Below, in pieces: positions 14,801 through 25,830 of a stretch of DNA of 64,000 nucleotides. The translations under genes and the position numbers were made by a program. Position 1 is the stretch's first letter, and each line of letters begins with the position of its first letter. The notes beneath the pieces were generated by a model. It ran no database searches, had not been told where the DNA came from, and saw only the letters and a program-made list of their open reading frames with translations. Source of the stretch: Ciona savignyi. Taxonomy: Eukaryota; Chordata; Ascidiacea; Phlebobranchia; Cionidae. The stretch lies in assembly GCA_000149265.1 (NCBI GenBank), contig CH002903.1, forward strand, positions 487,429 to 551,428. The letters run 5' to 3'.

Positions 14801-17577
14801 AGACCAACGGGCCAGACCTTGCTCAAGGCACTTCATAGACATTGCCTTAACGCAGTAAGTTAATGGATAGAACTTAAATAATAGAAGCGTTTCAATCATA
14901 AGCAATAAACTGCAATAACTTCAATAATCTAGGGGTGAAGATATTGTAATCTGATGATTACCTGTTTGATAACACAACTTAAAAATTTCAAATCCGATAG
15001 GATAACATATACATATCCTTGAAAGATGTTGGTACTAGTGCTGAAAAAAAAGTGCTATCTAAATAAACTTATGAAAATTAAAATCATTTTACCGTTATCA
15101 AGCCAGCCAAGGTCAGCTTATGGATGTAAAGTACCGATGTGTGGCAATAATAAAACACCAACGGCAATCGTAACCGGTCGGGACATTTGTAGAAATATTC
15201 TTCATCTAAACGTGAACATTAAATGGTTAGCTGTACAGTTATTAAGTTAGAATTTCAGTCATATTAATATGTCACTTGAGATCCTTTGAGCATTTTATTC
15301 AATCTGTAAAAAAATGCTTTTACTTTTTATCGTCAATTTTGACAGGTAAGCAGGAAATCGTGTTGGTGCTTGTTATTTTTGTAAATTGAATAAGACTGGA
15401 TAAAATATTCATGTTTATCTTCGTGAATGGAAAAACCAAGGAGGTGAACGCACGGGCAATTTTTAGATCTTCTCGCGCGCACCGCTGGTTATCAAAGCTA
15501 TTGCAGTCTGTTGTGTATAATTTACACGTTCCTTTGGAAGGAAGTTATTGCACTGGAAGTGCTGGCTTATTTTATTGCATTAATTTTGGTTTGCGTGGTT
15601 GATGCTAATAAAAGTACAAATACAACAATGAAAATGTTATAAATTGAAGTAGAAACGCGCGTGTCGTTTTGCTTGCGTGATTGGTTAAACGGATCACATG
15701 ACTGGTACGTGGTACGTCACAATTGTGTCTTTAGCATCCAAAAAACTATAGCGCTAATAACGTTTGCGTATAACTTAAATATATATATATATATTTATAT
15801 ATTTAATAGCGTGAGCGCTATACAGTAAGTTGAATATATTTTCTAGCATTTTCAACTTTAACCTCGACGCCGACCGCCGTTTAGTACTGGGTAGCGCCTT
15901 TTTTCTAAGTTTGTTTTTTTCTTCGCGAAATAATAGTGTATTACGCGTCATAATAGGACGCGTAATAATAGTGAATTTTCGTGTATTGTAGACTATTATT
16001 TTAAATAATTGCGTTTTTTCCTTACGTGATGTTATACAATATTTTAAACTTTAACTTTAAAAAAAAGGACCGATCAAAAATGTCTTTAAAATCAGGAGAT
16101 ATCGGCGAAAACGCCAAAATGTTGAAAATGAACCTGTTAAAGGTCACTATCAACATGTCAATTAGGATTACTGAAAGGTTAACTTGATTGGATAACCCGT
16201 TCTACCAAATGACCTCGCTACCGGACATGCCTGCTTTCATTGCGCGACGAAGGAAAAAATAAAGAAAACATGTTGTAAATCAAAAAGTATTCTCTTCGAT
16301 TTATTCTCTTCGGATTTAAAGGGAACTCATAGTTATCAGCCTTAAGTAAATAGTTTCATTTGGCTTAACCGTACACTATTTTTATTCGCCAAGTTTAAAT
16401 GCAAACAATTTTAAAAATTTATTAACTGTAAACAATTCTAAAACTTTATTAACGATTTGATTTTGTGTGCCGTTTTTAATTTCTAAGCTTGGTTAACTTC
16501 AATTCCTTTGATTTCCGATATACGCATTTTTGCACCACTGACGTTTCATACAATTTATCTGGCGACGACATGTCTCAGCCTTACTACCTCCCAAAGTAAA
16601 AACATTTCTCTCTTTAATAACCCGCGAAAAGCGGATACGCAACATTAACCAGCCTTTAGAATGGCGTAATTGTTGGTCTATTCATAGAAACAGCGCATAA
16701 CATGTGACCTATATGTTACGACTTGGCCGTACACTGAAATGGCTTAAAAAGAAACCACATGTTTTGTTTGGAAAAAAAACTAATTCTTACCTTTAAGTGA
16801 AGAAAATAACCACTCATCTAAATCAAACGTGTTTTCGAAGTATTCAAGCAGTTGTCTGTGTAAAATATCAGTAATAACAATACGTTTCGGTATTATATTC
16901 TGTTTTCTTTGGCCGGGTCAACACTCACGCTCGCAACCCGGCGCACTTATTTTGTTTATAAACGGGCACGCTAGTATATTATGTCGCCTGGCCTTACACA
17001 CATAATAAAAATATAAAAACTGACAACATTTTCAGTAGATTAATTTAGAACAAACAATAACAAAATATAGTTGCCGGTTTTAGTAAATTACCAGAAGCGC
17101 AATTAACCCACCTAAACCAGTCTGCTTTAACGCTCTACCATAACAGAAATAAACCGGCAAATCAAGTAAAAACTATAGTTTTATATAGAGTAGATAATAC
17201 GTATTTAATAATCCAGTTAAAAGTCTTAGAGATGTTAAATAAAATTTATTTTATATGCAGTGACAAATTTATAAATTAAATGGAATTCCATACATATATA
17301 AAATTACAAAGAGAACGGCATTTTTGGGCAGATATTCATTATTGACAGAAGACGTAAAAGAAGAATTCAGTCCAAACAAGGACCACTAGTTGAACATATC
17401 TGGCTCAGACTAACAAAGATATTGTTTTAATAATTTTATATTAAACACTATGTCTAATAATTCGCCGCACTTTATAGATTGAAATCACAATGCTTACCCT
17501 TTGGTGCATCCATGCAAACTGCATGGTCGCTTGGATTCGATGGGCGTAGTTCCCGTCTGCACGTTTGGTCGGGGCAT
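5812..17577 (-). CDS. ovoA: 5-histidylcysteine sulfoxide synthase / ovothiol synthase OvoA
   Basis: OvoA is an iron enzyme that couples cysteine and histidine into 5-histidylcysteine sulfoxide; its C-terminal domain methylates the later ovothiol intermediate. Exons: 17498-17577 (start codon), 16791-16855, 15093-15205, 14051-14188, 13456-13654, 12958-13077, 12302-12449 (or 12436), 11949-12086, 11434-11674, 10265-10429, 8672-8843, 8182-8456, 7942-8023, 7187-7281, 6539-6617, 5812-5990 (stop TGA). The product is about 762 residues, near family length. DinB part: LLEYFENTFDL, FYYCHTSVLY, VDEMSWDD and EHERIHFETS, which supplies the HxxxHxE iron ligands. FGE-sulfatase part: YGWDNEYG, VPAFEASKY, FCRWKGKGYRLLSQAE, GNVWDWVEDHF, GGSWVTTG, AGFRLAR. 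Methyltransferase part: VLLVGCGDGKLAF (motif I), VLACDPS, SWLPYEV, LIDRDPNPH, ending in ITVWKTV. All junction phases agree except that before VPAFEASKY (see findings). The first exon (MPRPNVQTGTT...) is chosen on phase and a good donor. Introns hold several SINEs. Confidence 0.93.
7409..7656 (+). mobile_element. SINE copy, 5' part decayed
   Basis: The body is recognisable from TGGTCGCTAGCTAGTC to CTATCCTATCC; the A box region is shortened. It lies in an ovoA intron. Confidence 0.8.
8089..8176 (+). mobile_element. SINE 3' fragment
   Basis: Only the last third is present (ACTGCAATAGCTCCGGTAG ... ATGAATATCC). It lies between two ovoA exons, with its end only a few bases from the donor of exon 8182-8456. 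Confidence 0.75.
9940..10232 (-). mobile_element. SINE copy (minus)
   Basis: Full length, beginning with a (GGATA)n tail and ending CCAACGGGCCGG. A short internal duplication of AGAACCCATAAA is visible. It lies in an ovoA intron, ending 33 bases before the exon that uses the GC donor. Confidence 0.9.
12560..12780 (-). mobile_element. Decayed SINE copy (minus)
   Basis: The core CCGGAGCCATTGCAGTGTG and the region before it are recognisable; the tRNA-like end is degenerate. ovoA intron. Confidence 0.65.
14528..14818 (-). mobile_element. SINE copy (minus)
   Basis: Full-length copy with tail AGGATAGGATA and head CCAACGGGCCAGAC. A second, decayed plus-oriented fragment (TTGCTCAAGGCACTTCATAG) abuts it at 14819-14960. 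ovoA intron. Confidence 0.88.
15392..15545 (-). mobile_element. SINE 3' half (minus)
   Basis: The 3' half of the family (TATTCATGTTTATCTTCGTG to CACGTTCCTTTGG), without the tRNA-like head. ovoA intron. Confidence 0.8.
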
Positions 17578-18870
17578 GATTAGATTAATCAATAAACCGA
17601 TATCCTTCTGTAATGCACACGGTGTTTAGTTATATGCAGTCGTCACTTAGATAACCATTGCACTGACTTCAGGCACTAAAAGACTGTTGGCTGAGTAAAC
17701 GATATAGTCATAAGCGACTTACAATGGAAAAGTACAAGGAAAACTCGCTATTAACGATTCTACGCCTTGTTTACCTTTTTACAGACTAACTAACCTATAT
17801 TCCATATTTACCTGACATTTGACTAATTGTCCTGCTAGAGATAAGCGGCTTGAAGTACTTTGAAGTTTAATCGCAAACGTGGGAGCAAATTAAGTCACCG
17901 TGTACCCTCTCGACTGCTAGCTGAGTCTGTTTTACGCGGCATTAACCACATCCTCGTCAGCACCTGCAAATATCGCCGTACTATTGAACAGCAGCCCCGT
18001 CTCCGATCAGGCCACTACAGAGCAAACAACGATCAAAAGCCCTAAGCTTACGTAACCTCACAATAGAGGTGCCTCGAGTTTCAAGCAAAAATGGTAAGCT
18101 TCCTTTCTCTCTCACAACAACGCGAGCGACACATGACAAAGGTATACGCCCCAACGCTTCCCACAATTGTTTAAATGTCCACGCATAATGACTAAGGAAA
18201 ATTGATTCGCACAATGACTTGCAAAAGTGTAAACCATCTATACCGGGTTGTCTTTACATTATGGCATTGTCCTAGCTCTAAACCTTTGTACATTTTTGTA
18301 TTGCACAAGTGAAACACACAAACAACTTATTCGTCGTATAAATTGACATAATATTGATACGTCGGAAATGTTGAACTGGTATGCTTTGCCCGCTTAACAT
18401 TTTGGCATCAAAATATGGTATTGTAGGATAGTGTAGTAAGATAGTTATATCTAAAACCATAAGTCACTTTTGTCATTGAGACGTTGCAAAAGGTAATTCA
18501 ATTCCATTATAAATCGATAAGGCAATTTTCAATTTTTACAGCTTTTACGGTATGGAAGTACCATTATCTATAAACTAGCGGTTCTATATTGAGATAAACA
18601 TTGAAAAAAGTTAAACAAGAACTCATTTTTAAGTTCTTGCTCCAAACGAATAAACACGAGCCAGCCGCTGTAAGAATTTTGCGGCCACGCTTTTAATTAT
18701 TGAAACTGTTACTTGTGTGGTAAATCTAGTACGCGTTGGAGCCGCGCTGGTTTTCAGAAGTGCTTTGAAACGCAAGGGAAAGCTTAGTCTTGTAAAAATA
18801 GGACACAATTAACCAACTTTTATATTTACTCTTACTTTTACAGACAAGTTTTTAGAAAAAAAAGTACAAA
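17578..18870. promoter_or_regulatory. Shared upstream region of ovoA and zar1
   Basis: 1.3 kb between divergent start codons; it should hold both promoters. I see no mobile element of the named families and no long open frame I trust. No specific binding site is claimed. Confidence 0.45.
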
Positions 18871-21800
18871 ATGAATACAAAATCAATGCTAAGACTTGCT
18901 ACAAAGAAGCCGAAAGGTGAGTTGAAGAACAAGTTTGAAATCAAAAATTTTAAATCGGGTGTCTTATGCAGATGAACAAAACGCCAGAATGAATTTAAAA
19001 GAAGGGCCAGTAGAAGCGCTGGGAAGTCCATTGCGTAATAACGCAATGTGGCAGGTTTGTGTCGCTGTTTATTTGTTGCATCTTGTATTTCGCAAATTTA
19101 ATCCTATGGCCTTAAAAAATTTGTACCGCGACCCATTAGGCCTACATTAGGCATAGATAAGTCCCCACTTATGTTCGTGTACCAAAGTACTTAGCAACCT
19201 TTACTTTAAAATTGTGGTTTCGTGTATTAGGCACAAGGTAAATGCTTTGTCGATAATTCCTTTAATGGGCACTACTTTAATCTAGCGATCATCCATGTTA
19301 TAACTTTATGCCTTTTTTCCATTCACGGGAATAAAACCTGTATAGATATCCTATAATTGCACGAACGAGACGCTGTATACGAATAGAACAGGTTGGGATA
19401 GTTCGGTATTGCCATTTTTACATTATTAGCACGCGTTCAAAATAACTAGATAGGCCTATTTCAAACCACCATAAATTGAATCAGAAGCTTAACACGAAAA
19501 GAGTTGCGTGATTTCCATATCCACCTGAACTATTTTTCAGTAAATCCCAAAATGCCAAACATAAACGCAGAAAAGAGATAAAACTGTAAAAGATACATGA
19601 TATTAGGAATTCGATGTATAGTGATATATTTAGGGTAAATTAACCAGACGAAGTAAAAAGGTCGCCCGATTTTTGACATTTTCAGTGCCGATAATGTTTC
19701 TCAACATAATTTTCGTGACTGATTTGAACAATATAAAATTAAAGTAAAAAACACTTTGCCACGGGAAATCTTACATAGACCTAATACCAAATTTGAACAG
19801 TTTAAGAAAAATGTCGGAAAACTGTACCAGATGTGCAAGAATAAGAATTTAAGTAGCATCAGGAGAACATTCTACTTCAAAATCTACAGTAAAAAAATGA
19901 GAGCTGACCGACTATAGTTTGAGCGAAAGTCGGCCAATCTTGATTTGAAGTTTTTGTCTCCGTGGTCAGTTGTCTTTGTAATCAGTTCGTCTGAATTCCT
20001 TTTCACGTTTCTTAGGCCTACATAATAGGTCGCCTAAAATCCTCGCAAACTGAAATTGCTGTACGATATCAACTGAACCTTACGATAACGAGCGCTTAGA
20101 CCAGAATGATTGCACAATCGGATCGTAACTTTCAAGAATGTCAGCTGGAAAGTGCGCAAAGCGCGTTGCCGCGATTCTTCTGCAATAGTTTAGGGGAATT
20201 CCCCATAATCTTCCCAAAACGAAATGTCAGATCTGCAGTGTTTTTTATCCACTTTTGGACGAAAAAGTGTTGTTTTTGGTCGCATTGAATCTTTCAAAAA
20301 TAATGGAAAATGCGGTTAAATAGTTGTGTGCATGGATTTTAATTATTGGTTGGACTGCAAAAAACTATATAATTTGGGAATCTTCATTACTTGCTTAGTT
20401 AAGGCTTGTGTTAGCGCCTATTCCCCTATTGCTTGCACTAAATCTGACCGCAGGTCCCCCAACTAATAGCCCTTAGCCAAAACTCTTAATGACTTGCAAT
20501 CCGACTCCTTACAAAAAGTTTCTTTATTGTTATATTGCAAGCTAAGATAGTACAATGCATAGGTACAAGTAAACTGGTTCGTTATACATGCTTGGATTTA
20601 AGGCTCCAAGCAGGCAGTTCTTAGGTCCACATTTCAAAACGCGTTTTTGATAATGAGTAATACAATGAGTTTATACACAAAACGTTAGCTTGCCACGTAT
20701 GACGTAATGTGTGGATAGGATTATGTAGGAAGCATTGGTTTGGGGATTGTAGCCGGTACTGCCGGTTGACACGCAGAGGAAATGAGTGACAAGGGAAACA
20801 GCCGTCCATTAAACGCCCACTGCAACAACTTTAACATAACTTATATAATGTGCAAAAAATATGTCATAAGAGCCTCGATTGTCACTGCAATGAAATTATG
20901 ATTTTGCAAGGGTACCTACGTGTGTAGAATTAGGTGCTTTAGTGGTCGGTTGGCGAGCTTATACCTTGCACTGAACCTGCCATGAGTTCTCCAACTACTT
21001 AAGACTCCGAATTGACTCCGTCTCGGAAGGTTTCTTTACTGTATCTTATAAACTAATACAGTAAAACAAATACAGTTAAACTGATTAACTGGACATGCCC
21101 GGAGCCAAGCTCCAAGCAGGCAATTTATTTTGGTCCTTATTCCAAAACGCGATTTCGATAATCTATACAATGAGTTTAGACACACAACGCTTGTATGGAA
21201 CAATGTGTGGGAAAGATCATATAGGAAATGTTGGGAATAATAGCGCGTTGGCACGCAGAGGAAATGATTTACAAGGGTTTTTGAAAAAGGCGCACACAGC
21301 TGTGCAGCATACAATAATGGCCTAATTAAACAGTTTAACAAAACTTAATATTTTGTACAACAAATATGACACAAGCCGCGAATGTCACTACATAGTATAA
21401 AGAGTAATTCATATTTTAAAAGTCTTATCTGTTATGTAAATATTTCTTACCATCATATATCGATAGCTAAAATTTAAGTACAGTTGAACCCCGCTTACCT
21501 GACCACCTATGGGACCGTCTGACCGTCATCAAGCGGTCGCGTTAGCGGGGTGGTCGTGTTAGTGAATTTTGCTTTAAAGCAAGTTGTCGTCATATGCAGC
21601 CAAAACGCTTGCCTTTTTACTAAATTTTAACTAAATACCAATATTTTTTGCAAAAAGATTTTAAACAACTGTTAGTTCTGAAATTTATCTTATAAAATTA
21701 GTTCTGTTTGCCACAATTTTCTTTGTGTGTGCGTACTCGCTTATGTAATCCTATTGTTTTGAATTTAAACATATCATTTTGGTGACAAAAGCACATTATT

Positions 21801-24800
21801 GAGCACGTGTGGTCGCTTTAGCGGAGTTAAATTTGAAGTTTTGGACCAAAATATGGCGGTCCTGGTCTGGAAACCGGGGTGGTCGCGTTATTGAAACAGA
21901 ATGCAATGCATTGCCATAGTAAATTATTTGGGACCGCAATAAAGTGGTCCTGATAATGAGGTGGTCGTGTTATCGAGGTGGTCGTCAAGCTCCACTGTAT
22001 ATTAATTCGATTTGTGTTCTTCCGTTCGTTGTTCGGTATGTCCTGTTAAACAGTCCTTTTGGATTCCTGAATACTGGATTCCATGTAAGGTAGTGTCAGG
22101 TTTGTTGATTAGAATGAGTAATTATCCACTGACAACTAGTCAGATGTAATATTTAGGCAAGTTATGTACTGGGCATTCATTGTCTTAACCAAGTTATTTA
22201 ATGGGAAACTGGCATGGTATCCATCCTAAACATAGTTTGTTAACCCATCTGTGGATATGAGATCATGACAATTGTCAGACTGCCCTGTGTGTTCTTACCT
22301 ATAGCGATACACCAGAGAATACTATCCAACAAAGTTCTGTGTAAAATCCATGTAGAGTTTATCGCCGGGCTTGAGAGCAGAAGCGTTAAAACGCGCACAA
22401 TTGGTCCAACTGCTGAAACAAGTGAACCCGGAATTACAACTATGTAGGAAGAGCACCAGTGATGCTCACCCCCAAACTAAAACTACTATGGAAAAAGGTA
22501 GCAATCTTATGTTTTTATTTAAATACACATTAAATCCCAAAGCACCAACAGTTAACTGTTTTAACTTAACCTAAAACTTCTTGTTAAATATCCTCCGGTG
22601 TATCTTTCCTTAAGTTACTGGAGCTGAATTAATTTTTATTTTCGTCTTGAATTTTAATGCATGCTTACTTCCATATGTGGTATCCAAACAATAACAAATA
22701 CTTCCCACCTGAATGAGACCAAATAGCTTTGTGCAATAGTGTTCTGCCTTTCTTAGGGTTGTAGGGTCGAAACTGGTCACTAGTTAGTTGGTTATATTCT
22801 ACGGTGAGGCACTTAGCGGCGGACATCACCTGAACCAAGTGGATTAATAGATTATTAAAATTAAAGGACAGTCTTGACAACGGACATCTGTAATCTGACA
22901 AGTTAATAACACTTCCTTTCATATTTGAAAGATAATCTGATGTTGCCTGTGTGAGAACTCATGTTTTTCCATTCAGGGGATTAAACATAGACAGATATTC
23001 TATCTTATCCTAGATATGTCATATATACACGAAGTACTTTTTTAATTCAGAAATATAAATAACAAATATGTATTCATCCTAAGCAATAAATAAGCAATAT
23101 AAGTAGGGGACTAACTGAGTAGAGGGTAAAATGTTTTTAAAACCTTGTGGTTTTATCTAATGCATCCATAACATTCCACATTCCAGATTTCTACATGCAG
23201 GATTAATAGTTTAGACCTACAGCTATCATATAACCATTTTTGGACGATGAAACAACAAACTTATATTTCTAAATTTAGTATTGAAAGTCCTAACATTCTT
23301 ACTAAATCGCAGGGACCCAGGTTCCAGATATTCGCTTTGAGTTGGCTGCCAGCTGGAAGGGAAAGCCGCGGAAACCGGTTGTGTGTGGAGGTATGATCTG
23401 TAAAATATTCAATTTGTCTTCAAGAAGTCTCTGATAAGTAGTTATTAAACCAAATCCATGGATTTCGAGATCAGTATAAAAAAAGTAGAATTGGTTCTCT
23501 TGATTTGTGTGTTTCTGCATCTGTATTTCTCAGGTTTCGTGGGTCCTGGTGTTCGCATCAAGCCTCGTCAAAATACACNNNNNNNNNNNNNNNNNNNNNN
23601 NNNNNNNNNNNNNNNNNNNNNNNNNNNNNNNNNNNNNNNNNNNNNNNNNNNNNNNNNNNNNNNNNNNNNNNNNNNNNNGTGTTGGGCTATTTTTTTCGTA
23701 AGCCAATTTTCCTGATTAAGTTTGTCTGCGTAAGTGCATACAATTTTGCATGCACAAAACTACCGACTTGAAATTAATTGGGTTAAATTACCACGTTTGT
23801 GTTCTAACATATGTGTTTTAATAATTCATGTATATTCTCATTCCTACACTTCTAAAATCAATCATGGCCGAATATCTTGTTCCATGTTAAGTGCATTATA
23901 GAGTGAAAGTACATTGTGCAATCTGACTTTATAAAAAATGTTCTTTTATACTAGTCCATGGTTAACGTGCGGCGACCGAACTTTATGGTGACCAGATCTG
24001 TTCTTCGTCCGGATGCCCCTCCCCATATTCCACGCGCTGTCTCCAGTAAGCCCATCTCGCAGTCAAAACGACAACAGAAGGAAAACGTGCCAAAACAACG
24101 TAAGGATGGATAAGCGTGGAAAGCAATTTTCATGTGTTGTCCACTAAAGCTAAATAAAAACTCTCAACTGTTATTCAGGGAAAAGCAATGAACAGAAAGG
24201 CGTGTCGGAACAGTTAACTATCTCAAGCTCTGACTACGGTACTTACATGGCGGCAAAACGAAAGGTGCGGTATGTTTTTTACAACTTCTGGACTGCAATG
24301 TTACCTTTTTTAATCATCAATGTAGAAAGCAGCTGAATTAGAAGCCAAATCAACCGATGCAAAATGTGATGAGGATTTTGATGAAAAAACAGAAACTGAA
24401 AACAAGGTAAAAATTCAGTATAACTTATGATAATACGATTGACTGTGTATGAATTTTCCAAACCAGACAATGTGTTTTTTTGGGCCTTACGTCGTTGGAT
24501 ACCTTGCCAGCTTCGTTTTCTGTACTCTCTGTATATAAATGGGTCCTTTTAATAGTTTGACCATACCACCACTTTGTAACACCGTTTGTCCAATCATCAT
24601 AATGCTGCAGAGGTACACAAAATATAAATTCGTATCATAGGGCACAAAAAGAGCGGAGAAATACTGCTCACTAAAACTATAAAAGCTATTTCTAACCATT
24701 CCCTAAACCCTCATCTTACTAACCCTACTCTAAACCCAATGCTTTTATCTTTATTTCAGTGTACAGTTTCAATTATTCCCTCATTTTAGTTTTTCCTGTA

Positions 24801-25830
24801 GCATATGTGGATTAAAAAATTTAAGGACTTATGGAATTATTGCTAATCTCCGTCAACGGAATTGTGGTTGTCGCAGGGAAGCAATACAAAGGTGGTGTCG
24901 AGCGGCGACGATGATTCTGTGGTCGTGGTGCTGGACGAACCGAAGAAAGAACGAGATTTGGAGCGAAAATTTGGCCAGTTTTTTTGCAGACGCTGCCTGC
25001 GTGGCTGGGCAAGTAGGAACGTGTGGTGCGTTCGCAACACATGCAAGGTGGGTTAACTCTCAAAAAATCCCGTTTTATACAAACAATCCACTGCAATTAC
25101 AATTAAAATGGCGGAAAGGGTGTATTGGCCGGTTGTGCTCTGCTCTGTGTCTAAGAACTACTATCAGTATGGTGGAAATGTGTATTACAACTGTTGTTAA
25201 AACAATGGTTCTTACTATTAGTGAAATACTATTAGTAAGACTGTGGACATGGCACTTATTGAGTGTTGTCTTGATCCAGTGGTTTTATACATTTCAAAAG
25301 TTTTACAACATAATAACAAAAACCCTAGAAACAACCCGGCCCGGTGGTCTAGCGGTTAAGTGCGTTGCCTTTCAATCGAAAAGTTGCAGGTTCGAAACTG
25401 GTCGCTAGCTAGTCGGTTGTGTCCTTGGGCAAGGCACTTTACGGACATTGCCTGAACCCAGCGGATTAATGGGTTCTACAAAATTGAAGGAACGTGTCTA
25501 TCATATACAACACACTGCAATAGCTCCGGTAACCCGACGATGGGCGCGAGGTGATCTGACGATTGCCCGTGTGTTAACCCCCTGGGTTTTCCCATTCACG
25601 GGGAAAAACATGAATATCCTATATCCTAAACCTTACTGGGCAGGCAAGAGATAACCTGATGATTATTCGTATTTTAACCATAGATGTTGACCCACACACC
25701 GGGATAAAGTTTAATCTACTATCTAAACATTTAACCATTCCAGGTTTACATCAAGCAAACTTGCAACATGTGCAATCGGATCGTCAACCCGTATCTCGTC
25801 TGCCATTTATCTGGGCAGCCAGCCCAATAA
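18871..25830 (+). CDS. zar1: Zygote arrest protein 1-like (ZAR1 family), crossed by an assembly gap
   Basis: ZAR1 proteins are oocyte RNA-binding factors that control maternal mRNA. Exons assigned by phase: 18871-18916 (MNTKSMLRLATKKPK), about 22381-22497, 23313-23390, 23534 into the N gap at 23579, 23955-24099, 24179-24264, 24326-24406, 24877-25047, 25744-25830 (stop TAA). Exon 2 carries RAQLVQLLKQVNPEL followed by RKSTSDA, matching the conserved RAQL..LL.QVNP.L..R..ST element of vertebrate ZAR1. The end carries the C-terminal zinc finger: FGQFFCRRCLRGWASRNVWC, then VYIKQTCNMCNRIVNPY, equivalent to the family's FGY..C..C..W....WC and VYFKQ.C..C...NPY. The middle is acidic and low in complexity. 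The protein stops 11 residues after NPY, so the second cysteine-rich half of the vertebrate tail is not seen. The acceptor of exon 2 is weak, and the link from exon 1 to exon 2 rests on phase only. The start is 1.3 kb from the ovoA start, divergent. Confidence 0.82.
20510..21400. repeat. Diverged ~0.5-kb tandem duplication in zar1 intron
   Basis: Two units offset by about 506 bases share CTCCAAGCAGGCA, CAAAACGCG, ACAATGAGTTTA, AATGTGTGG, GGCACGCAGAGGAAATGA-like blocks and an end AATGTCACTA / GATTGTCACTG. They are about 70% alike by eye. No coding frame is shared, so this is a non-coding duplication or two copies of an unnamed repeat. Confidence 0.75.
21481..21997. mobile_element. TA-flanked element, pogo-like ends
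   Basis: It starts CAGTTGAACCCCGCTTACC and ends GTCAAGCTCCACTG, flanked by TA (21479-21480 and 21998-21999). Sub-terminal GGTCG(C/T)GTTA motifs recur inside in both halves. CAGTTGAACC ends resemble pogo/Tigger-type elements. It lies in the long first intron of the zar1 model and is non-coding. Confidence 0.75.
22745..22990 (+). mobile_element. Decayed SINE copy
   Basis: Recognisable fragments: GAAACTGGTCACTAGTTAGT, GTGGATTAATAGATTATTAA, GATAATCTGATGTTGCCTGTGTG and a degenerate tail. Inside the zar1 model. Confidence 0.6.
23579..23678. other. Assembly gap (100 N)
   Basis: Exactly 100 N. It cuts the zar1 exon that begins at 23534 with GFVGPGVRIKPRQNT, so the end of this exon, and perhaps whole exons, are missing. 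Confidence 1.
25338..25627 (+). mobile_element. tRNA-derived SINE, best full copy
   Basis: It starts GGCCCGGTGGTCTAGCGGTT (pol III A box), carries GGTTCGAAACT (B box) about 30 bases later, then a conserved non-tRNA body (GGCAAGGCACTTTACGGACA, AACACACTGCAATAGCTCCG) and ends GAATATCCTATATCCT. This copy, in zar1, is used as reference for the family. Confidence 0.95.

Noticed and set aside
24911-25408. 165-codon plus-strand frame
   Set aside because: It overlaps the zar1 zinc-finger exon in another frame and runs on into intron and SINE; no domain.
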